A DNA stretch of 64,000 nt from Trogon surrucura (taxonomy: Eukaryota; Chordata; Aves; Trogoniformes; Trogonidae), in the NCBI GenBank assembly GCA_020746105.1, contig CM036657.1, positions 3,061,652 through 3,125,651 of the forward strand, in the 5' to 3' direction. The notes beneath the pieces are model-generated. The model did not search any database and had not been told where the DNA came from. It was given only the letters and a program-made list of their open reading frames with translations. How positions within the stretch are numbered: position 1 is the first letter of the stretch; each line of letters starts with the position of its first letter. Below, piece by piece: positions 17,976 through 28,864 of this stretch. Position numbers and translations under genes: made by a program.

Positions 17976-18840
17976 GTGTCAGACGAGAGAGGGCTGACTC
18001 ATGGTTGCACCCAGAGCCCTGGTTTAGAAGGGGTAAAGAAAGCCCCGTTTACTCAGCCAAGTGGCTGTGAGCAATCTGATAGCCCGGAAAGACTGCAAAG
18101 GCAGATTCTCCATTTAGAGTTAGAAAATAATAGTTTAAGAATGGAATTGAAACAAGAAAGGGAGCGAATTCTTTTGCTAGAAGAGAAAATCTAGTTAATG
18201 CTGTCACAAGCTGAGGGGAATTTGCGGTTCCTCCCTAAGACGAAATTCCCCGGATCGTGGGGTGGCAGTGCAGGAGAAATCGAATGTAAGGAATGGTGGC
18301 GTTTCCCTGTCAGTGGCAGTGGTGAGAAAACGGCTTCTTTCTGTGCTCCTGGAGTTTATCTTTCTGGCGGTTCCGCGGGTGATCAGTCAGTAATGTCCCA
18401 TGTGCCATTTTGTGCTGGGAGTTTTGGCCGCGGAGAGAGAGGGGAGCCTGTTATTAAGGGAAAGGCATTTTCTGATTTAAGTGGGGGTGTTCCAGAGGCG
18501 GTGGATTCTGTAAAGGCCCAGGTGGAGCAGAAAATGATCTGGACGGAGTGGTTGCGCAATCTTTTTATGTTCGGACCTGAGCTGCAGTGGGCGGACCCCG
18601 GTGGGCGGAGGTAGCTGAGTCCTCCAAACCTGCCCACCAGGCGGGGTGAGCCCCGGAACCCCCATCCCAGAACCCGGAACTCCCGTCCCGGTACCGGCAC
18701 GGGGTGGACTGGATTGGCCCGGGAGAGCGACAGGCTCTATGCCTGGAGAAAGATTCTAGCCCTGGGCAATCCCCAGCACGGGCAACCTGTTAAGCATAGT
18801 CAGAGGCTGATAGAATTGCTGAAAGTAAATGCAATGAGTC
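17976..18840 (+). pseudogene. Gag-like region of the ERVL-like provirus
   Basis: A 72-codon frame (17976-18194) ends in a charged heptad repeat (LQRQILHLELENNSLRMELK), a likely coiled coil. A second frame (18198-18614) has no motif I recognise. Position between the LTR and pol suggests Gag. The stop between the frames and the proline-rich, stop-bearing tail after 18614 mark decay. The function is inferred from position only. Confidence 0.4.
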
Positions 18841-19079
18841 ACAATTCTAGGGCATCAGCTTCCCCCCACTTTGAGAGTATAATTTAACCCATCTGGTTAG
18901 TAAATCAGTGGTCTGCTGATAAGAAGATTTACTCATGGCAATTGCTGTGGGAATGGTCATTAGCCCTTTTAAGGTGGATACCTTTTGTTCTAATGGTGCT
19001 AACAGGCAGGCATTGGTTGTTGTCTGATAACAGGGTATGGACTTGTGGAAGCGAGGAGATGAAAGAGATGCTTGTAAAA

Positions 19080-21520
19080 ACTTGGGAAACCGCTTTAGCA
19101 CAGACAGAGGTTTTGCAAATTGCATCACCAGTGCTATATCCTGTTTGTCGGTGCCCGCTGCCTAGTGCGGCTACAGGGTTTGTCACTGAATTACTTGGCA
19201 ACCTTGAGAGAAGGCAGTCCGAATTACAAGCTGCTGCCCATTCCTGGACAGTTACCTTTGATGTGAAGGATATGTTTTTCATGGTCTCTCTAAGGGATGA
19301 GGACAAACCTCAGTTGGCTTTCACACTTGATATCTGTGTTTGGATTGCCACAGATGCAAATGCTAAAGAACATAAAATCGTTGACCTGATGGATAGTACT
19401 GTGCTAACTGAAAATGGGTTAGATGTTCCACCCAAATGCCAAGGTCCTGGACAGGAGATAAAATTTCTAGGTGCCTTATGGATAGCTGGTGCAACGGCTG
19501 TACCTGATGACACTTTGTCTGCCATAGAGAAAGGGCAAACAGGACAGAACTACAACAATTACTGGGCACTCTAGGCTATTGGAGGAAACATGTACCAGGT
19601 TATTCAGTAATTGCCCGCCCACTTTACAACCTGTTGAAGAAAAACAGAGTATGGGACTGGACTCCACAACATACAGAAGCACTCAATATCTTAAGAGATG
19701 AACTCAAGACTTATCAAAGATTAGGCCCTCTACACCCACAGGACCCACTGAGAGTGGAGTGGGGATTTGCTGCTCAGGCTTCCTACTGTAATGTGTTCCA
19801 AAAGGGACAGCAGGGTCCGGCTAGGCCATTACTGTTTTCCTCCACCGCATTCAAGGAAAGTGAGTTACCATACTCAGATTGGGAGAAAGGGGTCCTTTCT
19901 CTCACCAGAGCAATTAAAGAGGCAGAAAAGTTATGTACCACCCAGGAGATTGTAGTGCAAGGTCCTTTTCCTCTGCTGAATTCAATCCTCAATGGAACAC
20001 TCCCTCCTGAGGGTATGGCGCAAAAGGCTACTCTTAGAAAATGGTATGCATATATAGAGGGGATTAGTCAGCTACTACAATTAAAGGAAGGCTCAACTAA
20101 AACATCTAAACTACAGCAACCTCTAAGTCCAGACCCAGCCATGCTAAGTCTGCCTTGTAAACCATCCCCCATCAAGAAGGCCCCTGAATTTAAGACTGAC
20201 ACAAACACACAGGGTGTGTGGTTTACTGATGCATCGGCCTGGTGGGAGGGGCTAAAATGGCAGTACAAAGCAGTTGCACTGGAAATCAATATCGGGAGGA
20301 CAGTCGAGGAGGTAGGAGAAGGCAGTGCACAAGTTGGAGAGCTGTGAGCCCTCTTACTAGCTGCTGAAAATGGTGCCACTGTCATTTACATTGACTCCTA
20401 TCGACCTTCATGGGTGCCACTGAGTGGGTATGCCACTGGGAATCCAACGAGTGGGAAATAGGCCGCACCAAGGTATGGAGGGCAGAGGATTGGCAGCGCC
20501 TACTGGAAATAGGGAGATCACGACCCTTAAAGGTGGGATGGGTAAAAGGACATACAAGGGACAAACCCCCTGCTTCCAAGTGGAACCAACAAGTGGACCA
20601 CTTGACTCAAATCAGAGCAACTTCTTGTGACGAGGACTGGGATCGTCTAGCTGAATGGTTACATGTAAAGCGAGGCCATTCAGGTAAAGCAGAGCTGTAT
20701 TATGAATGTAGATCTCGAGGTTGGCCAAAATCTATGAAGGTCTGTGAGGCAATTCTTGCTGCTTGTCCACAATGCCAGACAAGACTGAAAGCTAACCATC
20801 CAAATCAAGCTCCCGCCCAACATGTCAGATGGGGCAAGGCTCTTTGGAGTACCTGGCAAGTGGATTATGTGGGACCATTAAAACCATCCCATGGAAAGAA
20901 ATTCACCCTGGTAGGAGTGGAAGTAGTTTCAGGACTGACAAGAGCTACAGCTACCAGTGCTGCCACTGGGGACCAAACAGTGCGAGTGCTGAGCGAGTGG
21001 TTTAGTGTTTTACCTACTCCTGAAAGTATTCAAAGTGACAACGGGTCACATTTTACAGCCACAGTAGTTCAAGATTGGACCCGAGGGGAAGTTATTAAAT
21101 GGGTGTTTCATACACCATATTACCCCCAGGCCAATAGGATCGTGGAACGCACAGATGGATTGATTAAGCGGCATGCTGCTGTCTCACGATCTGAGACACA
21201 CAGTTGGCCTGAGCAGTTTTCATCATCAATAACTGCTGGGGAAGTTTTGGGAGTCCAAAGATCCAAGCATTCTGTCTATCAGAACCACTCATGGGCGCTA
21301 GCCCTAGACTAAGAATGCATAATAACTCTGAACCGGACAATACATCAAGCCATTTACCATCACAGATATCTGTGGGACAACCAGTCATGGTGAAGCTGCC
21401 CTCAACAGGCATTGTGCCTATGACTCTGGTGAAACCTAGAGGTTTATAATGCTTGGGAGGCCCTAGACAGAAATGGAAAAACACACCGTATTAGTGTCCG
21501 GCGGATAATCCTGGACTTCT
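19080..21520 (+). pseudogene. Broken pol: RT, RNase H and integrase fragments (ERVL-like)
   Basis: RT motif A is readable near 19255-19290 (TFDVKDMFFMVSL), but the palm then jumps to the thumb and no YxDD motif remains, so RT is dead. The thumb/connection and RNase H lie at 19570-20600 (VWFTDASA near 20218, IYIDS near 20388), interrupted by stops at 19572 and 20345. Integrase runs from about 20640 to 21310 with an HHCC-like region (CPQCQ), WQVDYVGPL, SDNGSHFT and a glutamate in RIVERTDG, so the catalytic triad is still visible. A stop ends the frame at 21310 and a C-terminal segment trails to about 21500. Confidence 0.8.
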
Positions 21521-22121
21521 AACCTGAAAACCCATCCCTGAGAGGCTGAGGTCCACTTTTGTGTTCTCTTTTAGAACAATGAAGGAAGACCCATACGACT
21601 ACCAGAAGAAGATGGATGTGAAGTGCTGGGCTGGTCAGCAGATGGATATAGTGCCTATGTCCTGAATGCATATGTGGACTCTATAGACTAACATGGAAAG
21701 GACTCAGTGGCAATTGTTTCCACAATGAAAACTGTTTGGCTGAAGGGATTTCAATATGTTTGGGTTTTCTGGGCCAGGTTATGTTATGACAGGGCATTTT
21801 AAGGGTCTATAACTGAGGAGTTTGTGTCTCAGATCTTCAGGAGACGTGAAGATGAAGGAAGATACTACCGAATGGACTACACTCCACCTTCTGGATAGCC
21901 TCTGGGGACTGTCGGGGTGGGGAGAACGGCATACATTAATAAACAGCTGTTGTGATTTTGCATATTGTTAACTGCGTTAAATGTTGATATATGTTTGCTG
22001 TTTGGGAGGTGGTTTAATGTAATACCTCAGCGTTTGAGGAATCTATCTTGCATATTGCTAATTCTGTTAAGTACTGATATATGCTTAGTGCTACGTTTTA
22101 TAGCACTTTGAAAATGCCTTA
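21521..22121 (+). other. Non-coding 3' internal region of the ERVL-like provirus
   Basis: About 600 bp between integrase and a CR1 fragment. No Env motifs (furin site, CX6CC, membrane span) were found in any frame. The content is unrecognised. Confidence 0.4.
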
Positions 22122-22345
22122 TAGAATCATATAATCGATTGGGTTGGAAAAGACGTCAGAGATCATCAAGTCCAATCCTTGTTCCAACTCCAGTCAGTTT
22201 ACTAGATCATGGCACTAAGTACCATGTCCAATCTCAGTTTAAAAACCTCCAGGGACGGTAAATATACCAACTCCCTGGGCAGACCATTCCAGTGCCTGAC
22301 CACTCTCTCTGTAAAGAATTATGTTCTATTGTAAAACAAGCCTTG
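22122..22345 (-). mobile_element. CR1 LINE 3' fragment, opposite strand
   Basis: Read on the plus strand it starts AGAATCATATAATCG, the inverted end of a CR1, followed by GGTTGGAAAAGACGTC and ATCATCAAGTCCAATC, diagnostic of CR1 3' untranslated sequence. It lies inside the ERVL-like provirus and so postdates it. Confidence 0.88.
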
Positions 22346-22472
22346 ACTGGGGAATGATGATCTGGAGTGATCAATCCTCACCAAGACTGCACCCCCTTTT
22401 AACCTTGGAGGCAAGAGGTGCCTGTACCACCACTTCAAGGAGAGTCGAGATGACTGTGGTCACGGAGTGGAT

Positions 22473-23062
22473 TGTGGCAGGTGCATCCTTCCCCCATTGG
22501 TCAGGAGTGCCCCCCCCTCTCTGTGAGTCAGCAGTTGCTAGGCAGATTTCAGAGAATTTTCTGGAAACCTGGGCTGGCTCGGAAATGACCCATCACCCTG
22601 AGGGGCACTCCCAGGAAGTTGGCTGGCAGCCAATAAGAGGCCAATATGGCTTGATTGACCACAGTCGACTCAACTGAGACTTTAAAATGGGATGCCGGCA
22701 GCCCTCTTGTGGGAGTTCCCTCATGGCAGCTGGCTCTGCAGATAGGGATACTCAATCTCCCCCCTTAGGTGGGACGCCGCCTAAGGACTTTTACCCCTGG
22801 GGTTGAGACTCTTCGTCTGTATAAGGTGAGCGTACCATTCTCGAGATTGAGGCTACTTATCTTTTATAAGGTGGGCGTATTAGGATCCGGATCATTATTC
22901 TTTGGTGAGGGTGGGTGTAGTGTAGTTAACTCTTTTCCAATTGATACCCGAACCTTTAATTTTGGAGGCGCTTGCGTTTATTAATAAATCCAATTTAGGC
23001 ACATGTGGGAATTTATCATCTTTAGAAACATGGGGGCGCTCTTTTCCACTGTCTCCACGACA
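22473..23062 (+). repeat. 3' LTR of the ERVL-like provirus
   Basis: The 590-bp LTR runs from TGTGGCAGG to CCACGACA. It includes about 130 bp at the 3' end that the 5' LTR lacks and a small internal duplication of the TATAAGGTG(A/G)GCGTA string. Confidence 0.85.
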
Positions 23063-23067
23063 CACAC

Positions 23068-24268
23068 AGCCCCCTGAGCTGGAAGAAAGGGATGAGGAAC
23101 AGAATAGGACCTACATAATCCAGGAGGAATAGGTTATGGATTTCCTTCATAAGCTGAATCCTCATAAATCCATGCGACTTGATGGATTACGCCCTGGTGT
23201 GCTAAGGGAGATGGCGGATGTGGTTGCCAAGCCACTCTCCATCATCTTTCAGCAGTCCTGGTTAACTGGGGATGTCCCAGTGGACTGGAGGCTGGCAAAT
23301 GTAACGCCCATCTTCAAGAAGGGCAGAAAGGAGGATCCTGGTAGCTACAGACCTGTCAGCCTTACCTCAGTGCCAGGAAAGGTGATGGAACAAATAATCT
23401 CAAGAGCCATCACAGAACAATTAAAAGCCAACAGAGAGATTTGGCCCAGTAAGCATGGATTCATGAGGGGCAGGTCCTGCTTGACAAATCTAATCTCGTT
23501 CTATAACGAGGTGACTTGCTTAGTGGATGAGGGAAAGGCTGTCGATGTAGTGTAGCTGGACTTCAGTAAGGCCTTTGACACTGTCCCCCACAACATCCTT
23601 ATGGCTAAGTTGGCTGCCCATGGCTTGGATGGGCACATACTCTGCTGGGTGAAACACTGGTTGGATGACTGGGCCCAAAGAGTTGTGGTCAATTGTGGAT
23701 TGTCCCCCTGTACTCAGCACTGGTGAGGCCGCACCTTGAGTATTGTGTTCAGTTTTGGGCACCTCAGTATAAGAGGGATATCGAGGTGTTGGAGCGAGTG
23801 CAGAAGAGGGCAACAAAGGTCCTGGAGAACAGACCTTACGAGGAGCGATTGAGGGAGCTGGGACTATTCAGTTTAAGGAAGAGGAGGCTGAGGGGGGACC
23901 TCATCATGCTCTACAATTACTTGAAAGGACATTGCAGAGAGGTTGGTGCTGGTCTCTTCTCACAGGTCATTAGGGACAGAACGAGGGGGAATGGTTTCAA
24001 GTTGCAACAGGCCAAGTTCAGACTGGACATTAGGAAGAAATTCTTCATGGAAAGAGCGGTAAGACACTGGAACGAACTGCCTAGGGAGGTGGTTGAGTCA
24101 CCATCCTTGGATGTGTTTAAGTGTCACTTAGATGTGGTGTTGGGTGATATGGCTTAGGGGTGAACTTTTAGTATAGGGTTAATGGTTGTAGTGTAGGGTT
24201 AATGGTTGGACTTGACGATCCCAAGGGTCTTTTCCAACCAGAACTGTTCTTTGTTTCTATGATTCTAT
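23068..24268 (+). pseudogene. CR1 LINE, 3' part: reverse transcriptase and tail
   Basis: This continues the CR1 begun at 15926. RT is readable at about 23136-23690 (LNPHKSMRLDGLRPGVLREM, NVTPIFKKGRKEDPGSYRPV, LDFSKAFDTV), with a stop at about 23555. An internal deletion near 23695 removes the catalytic FADD region and joins to the C-terminal domain ([20 protein letters not shown]; frame 23693-24157). The element ends with a TATGATTCTATGA tail at 24268, followed directly by satellite. It is a dead copy. Confidence 0.93.
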
Positions 24269-24386
24269 GAAAATCAGGAAGGTGTGGGTGGAGCACTGCT
24301 GCTGCAGTGCCGTGCTCCCCTTGACTGCCTTGGCCATCCCAAGTGTTTCTGCAGCTCCAGTCTCTATGGATCTCTGAAACCTAATA
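24268..24386 (+). repeat. Satellite fragment
   Basis: Less than one monomer, from AAAATCAGGAAGGTGTGGG to CTCTGAAACCTAAT. It links the CR1 tail to the next LTR. Confidence 0.8.
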
Positions 24387-24751
24387 AAGAGGGTCCCTTC
24401 GGAGAGCCAGTCAAGATGAAAAATCCCACCAATACGGTTACATGTCGTTCTCCCTTTATTGCTCTGGACAGCTCAATATGCACAGTTACGCAGTGTCCAC
24501 GCACTTGGCCCTTAGCAGAGTTGGTCAGTTACAGGTTTAGACGCGCCAGCGTTTTATTGGATAGTGCCATTCAACTATGCAGGCGGCTCTTGCCCCTCCT
24601 CTCCCCCCATCAAGGCTAGGAAACAGCTACACCTCGTCCTCGGCGTGCCCCCGTGCAGCTTCAAGGACAGAGCCTTTGTTCAGACCTAAGCTGGGTTGTC
24701 CAAACCCTTTAAGGGATACTGCGCCTCTGCTCCACAAAAAATTCCTCTACA
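24387..24751 (-). repeat. Lys-beta LTR (3' LTR of minus-strand provirus 1)
   Basis: Minus-strand copy whose last bases are lost at the satellite joint. On the minus strand a polypurine tract (AAAAAGGGGGAT, complement near 24752-24764) precedes TGTAGAGGAAT, showing it to be a 3' LTR. Confidence 0.88.
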
Positions 24752-24955
24752 TATCCCCCTTTTTATTTTTGGACAACCAACTCTTCCTCCGCTAGCTTGC
24801 TTATCATTTTCTTGATTACACTCATCAAACAACTAAACATAACTAAGCTTATAACAATTAAAACTCAAATAACAAAAAATGTTTTAACTAAACTCTTAAT
24901 TCATCCTGTCAAAGTTCTCACACCCATCACCATAAATCATCCAGACCTGTAGTGG
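24752..24955 (-). pseudogene. Env membrane anchor fragment, Lys-beta
   Basis: The minus strand is collinear with 3880-4057 and encodes the end of the Env transmembrane region and cytoplasmic tail, then the polypurine tract. It is truncated at about 24955, where unrelated sequence is joined. Stops are present. Confidence 0.7.
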
Positions 24956-25372
24956 CTGGGGAGCCCCTGTTGCAGCGAGGTTTCTGGAGAGCCCTCCCGA
25001 CAATTGGGAAGTCCTACGCAGTGCGTCCACTCGTAGGTGAGGTTTCCGAAGTCGCTGCAAGAGGGTCCAGCATTTATACTATTAAATAAACAACCTTACA
25101 TAACGTTGAATGTGGGAACATCTGGTGGTGTTTGCCCCGTTGAATTCTTCTCACACCTTGGCCAGGGCTGAAGGAAGAATGCAAGGGAGTCTCCCTATCT
25201 ATTTTGGTCCTTAAACACACACTTCTAACAAAGCAAGAGGCAGCTGGTTTCCCCCGTCTTGCTTTTAGCTAAAGAAAGATCACTCTGCTATTCTGTGGCT
25301 TTGATTAGACAGTCTTACACAACCAATATAAGCTTCATTGTCAGTCACACAAAGTGGATAAATATTAATACA
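24956..25372 (-). repeat. LTR-like fragment shared with 49076-49260
   Basis: On the minus strand the sequence carries a TATA-like ATAGTATAAATG and GCTTATATTGGTTGTGTAAG, with a likely LTR end near 24956. Part of it recurs at 49076-49260 at the corresponding place after a capsid fragment. I cannot name the family. It separates the env anchor from gag, so the whole pol gene is missing here. Confidence 0.4.
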
Positions 25373-25810
25373 ACAGGTAACATTGAGAACAGTTACATTT
25401 TCCCATAATTGCTCTGCTATCAGCCGTAAGCAGCTTCTGCCAGTCCAATCCATGTCATCGTTGGTAATCGGTACTTCAGGGTCCCATCACGTCACTGGGC
25501 GAAACAAAGGGATTCAACAGGCAGGCCCAATGCACTGTCGTTCGTATTGCTGCCACTCTGTTGAAGTAACAGGATGCTGCACAGTCACATCATGCAGAAT
25601 CATGCGGTTCCCAGGTCCCTTGTCCGTTATTAATAATTACAGCACATGCAATCGAACTGGTTGCTTCCCAATCTCCCTCTATTATAGCATCTCTGATGAC
25701 AGAGCTCCACCGCTATTGCAAAGGACACATTATGGTTCGAGCCTGAAAATCAGGCTTGAGAGAGGGAACTGATGGTAGTGGGGGAGCTGAGGGTTCAACC
25801 AGTGGTACTA
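25373..25810 (-). pseudogene. Gag capsid N-terminal fragment, Lys-beta
   Basis: The minus strand is collinear with 48660-49075 and with the gag at 63780-64000. It encodes the segment around the DAI.EG(D/E)W string at the start of capsid, with stops. Downstream capsid, nucleocapsid and pol are deleted. Confidence 0.6.
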
Positions 25811-26335
25811 TATGGGATAATGGTTGAATCTCTCACAGGATCTTGGATATGGTTTCTAGTTGTCTCCAAAGTGACCATGTGACTTGTTTAAGGGTTTCTT
25901 CTGTTACTTGCTGTCTAGTTGAAAATTCAGTGAGTTTGTTCAGGATCTCTTTCATGGGTTCATCTTTATCTTCCTTTTTTTTTTCTCCTCTTTTTTTTTT
26001 TCATTTTTTTCTGTTATTAGCTCATGTACTCCTTCAATCACTCTGTTACCACACAGGGAGTGCAGAATTTCCCAGGTCTGTTTGGATCATACTCTCCCAT
26101 TCACTCCCATGCACATCTGGTGTACAAGAAGTGTCTTATCTGTTCATTCTCACGGACAAGCTCTCAACATGAGCTGTACTTGGCTGGTCATGGTCTCTTT
26201 TCATAATTAGCAAGCAAGAGTTATGTACTTGTTTAGAAAAGAGCTCAAGGATGAAAGTCTTAATTCTGCAACGCAGTGCTGCCAGCACAGCTAGCTGTAA
26301 AATGTAGGGTATCCGCAGGTCCCCCTTTTTGTTGT
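25811..26335 (-). repeat. gag-internal insert with poly-A tract and foreign LTR start
   Basis: In place of the matrix-capsid linker seen at 63370-63690, this copy and 48217-48565 carry an unrelated segment. Read on the minus strand it begins with an A/G-rich tract, AAAAAGGGGGACCTGCGGAT, followed by a string that recurs at 59320-59350 just after a polypurine tract there. It ends in long A-rich runs (complement near 25974-26010). This looks like recombination with another ERV at a purine-rich tract. Confidence 0.55.
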
Positions 26336-26833
26336 GTTTTTATTTTTTTTCCTCCCAAGGCTTCAATTGCCACCATGGCAACTTTCTTTTCTGCTTGCAT
26401 AATTTCTAAAGTGCATTTTATGGTTTTCCAAACTGTTCCTAGTTCTTTCGGTTCTTTTCCTTCCTGTCCTCCCTCTAGAGTGCAGTCCCACAAAAGGTCT
26501 CCTACGTCACGCTATTCTGTTGAACTAAAGATTAATGATGGGTCCTTCATTTTCTCCCGTTTCCGAGCCCATGGGGCTAATACGTCTCACTCCTTTACTT
26601 TTTCTCCTCTCTTAGAGAGTATACTAACAAGGAGACAAGTTGCCGCGTCAGTTTCCGTTGCGGTCTTACCTTGGCAGAGGCTTGATCAGCCGCTCAAGCT
26701 CTGGTCTCGGGTCCCCTTGTGGCCACACCCGGAACTCTCCCTCCTCCAGCTCTCCGGCTCCCAAATTGGCTCAGGTCCGATGCTTCGTAGTCTTCCCGCA
26801 TTTAAGCAATCTGCATTTAAGCGTCCATAGAGG
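26336..26833 (-). pseudogene. Gag leader and matrix fragment, Lys-beta provirus 1
   Basis: Minus-strand matrix sequence collinear with 62828-63340, including the shared TGA (complement near 26590) that separates two parts of the same reading frame. Helical matrix strings such as EIMQAEKKVAM are visible. It is truncated by the insert at 26335. Confidence 0.7.
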
Positions 26834-26852
26834 GTACCTTGTTCAGGTGCCA
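26834..26852 (-). other. Primer binding site, tRNA-Lys type
   Basis: The minus strand reads TGGCACCTGAACAAGGTAC, a decayed version of the tRNA-Lys3 site TGGCGCCCGAACAGGGAC. It lies two bases beyond the LTR. Confidence 0.75.
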
Positions 26853-26854
26853 GA

Positions 26855-27225
26855 CGAAGAAGGGTCCCTTCGGAGACCTGGCCAAGTTAACGACCATCCC
26901 ACCAATATGGCTACAAGTCGTCTTCCCTTTATTGCTCCGGACAGCTCAATATATACAGTTAAGCAGTGTCCACGCGCCCGCCCTTTAACAGAGTTGGTCA
27001 GTTACAGGTTTACACGCGCCAGCGTTTTATTGCATAGTACCATTCAACTATGCAAGCGGCTTTCGCCCCCCCTCTCCCCCGGGCAAGTATACAAAACAGC
27101 TACACCTCCTCCTCTCCGTGCCCCAAGGCAGCTCCAAGGACAGAGCCTTTGTTCAGGCCTAAGCTGGGTTGTCCAAAACCTTTAAAGGGATACTGCACCT
27201 CTGCTCCACAAGAAAATACTCTACA
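26855..27225 (-). repeat. Lys-beta LTR shared by two minus-strand proviruses
   Basis: This LTR is the 5' LTR of the gag-bearing provirus to its left, as shown by the adjacent primer site. On its right it directly abuts pol sequence of a second provirus, with no polypurine tract between. The arrangement suggests recombination or deletion. Confidence 0.85.
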
Positions 27226-27549
27226 TATTACTACAATATGCCACTGTACTGGCATCATGGTGGATGTTGGTAATCCATATTGATGTGCGCCCATAGCTTG
27301 CATTTGATCGTTTACTCTTCGCAAGTCATGTAACAGTTGCCACTTTCCTGATTTTTTCGATATTACGAAAATTGGGGTGTTCCATGGACTTACAGACGAT
27401 TTGATGTGGCCGACCTCAAGTTGTTCTTCCACAAGTTGTTCTGCTATTCGCAGCCTGTCTTTAGTCATCGGCCACTGCTCCACCCATACGAGTGTATCGG
27501 TCACCAAGGTAATCTTTTGTATTGGCGGCTGCTCAGCAGTGGCCGTCAT
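27226..27549 (-). pseudogene. Reverse transcriptase N-terminal fragment, Lys-beta provirus 2
   Basis: On the minus strand the frame covers RT fingers and the start of palm (SVSPWNTPIFVISKKSGKWQ, LLHDLRRVN) and is cut by the LTR immediately before the first catalytic Asp of motif A. The rest of RT, RNase H and integrase is absent. It resembles RT of the intact Trp-beta provirus. Confidence 0.85.
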
Positions 27550-28391
27550 GATAAATGCTGATCCCTGGTTAATACCATTCCGAGTTGAGACAGCAAGTCT
27601 CTGCCTATCAGGTCTTGGAGAGTTGAAGGTAACTGCATGACATATGACCGAAAGACTATTTGTTGTCCATCTTCAAAAACTATAGTCACAGGGTCTCTAC
27701 TAGACTGAGGAGCTTTCATTCCTCCCACTCTCACAATTTGTGTCATGGGAGCCTGCAGGGGCCACATGGGTGGCCAGTATGTTTGATTAATGATGGTGAC
27801 ATCCGCTCCGGTGTCGAGCATTGGTCTTAACTGAACATGACTTTCCCCCCGTTGTAGGGTGACTCTTCTTTGTGGCCGGGAATTCATGTCTAGTGTCAAG
27901 AAGACATCAAATCCCGACGACCCAAAGCCTTCATCTCCTCTTTGCTTTTGTCCCTCTTTTGGATGTGGCTGATGTGGATGGGCTGCTTCGAGGACAACGA
28001 TCTGGGCAATCTTACTTCCTTTTGGAATGGTGACAGGTGGTTGTAATGCATAAGCCATAATCTTTATTTGACCTGTATAGTCGGCATCAATAACTCCCGG
28101 TAATACTACAACTCCTTGTCTGCTGGTAGATGACCGTCCCAGCAGTAGTCCTCCAACAAAAGAGTCAGTTGAAAATAATGGGCCAAATGCAGTTGTCGGG
28201 ATTAATGCTACTTGTTTGTCTTGCAGCGTAACTTCTACTGCGGTTGCCACATCCACGCTGAGGCTTCCCCAGGTAGCGGGTTTGTTTCGTTGTAGGAAAC
28301 CGTCTGGGGCTTCGGTTGAGGTTGGGCACTGATTTGTGTCTTGGCGCGCGGCCCCTGCGCACTGCGCTTGTAGTTTTCCAACTTCCAGCAT
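27546..28391 (-). CDS. pro: dUTPase-protease (Pro), Lys-beta provirus 2
   Basis: The 281-codon frame is still open. dUTPase motifs are GRSSTSRQG, GVIDADYTG and GDEGFGSSG. Protease has MLDTGADVTII with its catalytic Asp, and LIGRDLLSQLG. It overlaps the Gag frame at its start by about 157 bp, consistent with -1 frameshifting, though I found no perfect slip heptamer. It ends as pol begins. The surrounding provirus is truncated and interrupted, so expression is unlikely. Confidence 0.85.
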   Translation of the reverse strand: MLEVGKLQAQCAGAARQDTNQCPTSTEAPDGFLQRNKPATWGSLSVDVATAVEVTLQDKQVALIPTTAFGPLFSTDSFVGGLLLGRSSTSRQGVVVLPGVIDADYTGQIKIMAYALQPPVTIPKGSKIAQIVVLEAAHPHQPHPKEGQKQRGDEGFGSSGFDVFLTLDMNSRPQRRVTLQRGESHVQLRPMLDTGADVTIINQTYWPPMWPLQAPMTQIVRVGGMKAPQSSRDPVTIVFEDGQQIVFRSYVMQLPSTLQDLIGRDLLSQLGMVLTRDQHLS

Positions 28392-28862
28392 GCCACAGCA
28401 GCATGGGTGTCGCTATTACATATGTGACACCATACAGTCTTTTGGCACGTTCTTCTCCAGTGTCCGGATTCTCCGCAGTGAAAGCACGGTCCCACTGCTG
28501 GCCCATTGGCTGCTTCTTTCTTTGGATTACCACACCAGCTGTTTTTCCTTCTGGATAAAGTGGCTGCGATCACATGTCCTTGCCTTTCAATGGTACCTTG
28601 CATGACCGCGGTAAAGGCTGCAGCTTGGCTGCTTTGTTCTGCTCGTGATGCTTGTAATAACATTTCATCCACTCCCACGCCCTGTGGTAAGGTGGCCAAA
28701 ATGTCTTTAGTACTTGCATTGGAATTTTCAAAAGCAAGTGTACGGAACAAGTGTTCTTGCAGCTGCTCGGTTAACTCGGTAGCGTCCTTTATGGCAGCAG
28801 ACAATCGATCAACAAATTGATTAAATGGCTCAGTCATCCCTTGTCGTACCGTTGCATACGGG
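28235..28862 (-). pseudogene. Gag capsid end and nucleocapsid, Lys-beta provirus 2
   Basis: The minus-strand frame starts inside the adjacent solo LTR, and gag sequence proper begins at about 28860 with the major homology region (VRQGMTEPFNQFVDRL). Two zinc knuckles follow, CFHCGESGHWRRTC and CHICNSDTHAAVAC. The C-terminal tail overlaps pro. The gene is broken upstream by the LTR insertion at 28865. Confidence 0.85.
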
Positions 28863-28864
28863 GG

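Larger units (their letters stand above)
17547..23062 (+). mobile_element. Degenerate ERVL-like provirus inserted in CR1
   Basis: The provirus is 5.5 kb with LTRs at 17547-17966 and 22473-23062. CACAC at 17542-17546 and 23063-23067 is a 5-bp target duplication, and the CR1 reading continues across it. Internal order is gag-like coiled-coil region, broken pol, then non-coding 3' sequence with a CR1 fragment. No env was recognised. Pol style (WQVDYVGPL, SDNGSHFT in integrase) and the 5-bp duplication fit class III, with moderate confidence. Confidence 0.87.

Noticed and set aside
17967-17985. Primer site TTTGGTGCTGCGAGAAGGG in the ERVL-like provirus
   Set aside because: The position is right, but I could not match it to a tRNA with confidence and the adjoining LTR end is deleted, so it is not listed as a primer site.
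27000-27190. Plus-strand frame of about 180 codons over the shared LTR (26640-27185)
   Set aside because: It translates LTR and minus-strand matrix sequence in the wrong direction; similar antisense frames occur over other Lys-beta LTRs.
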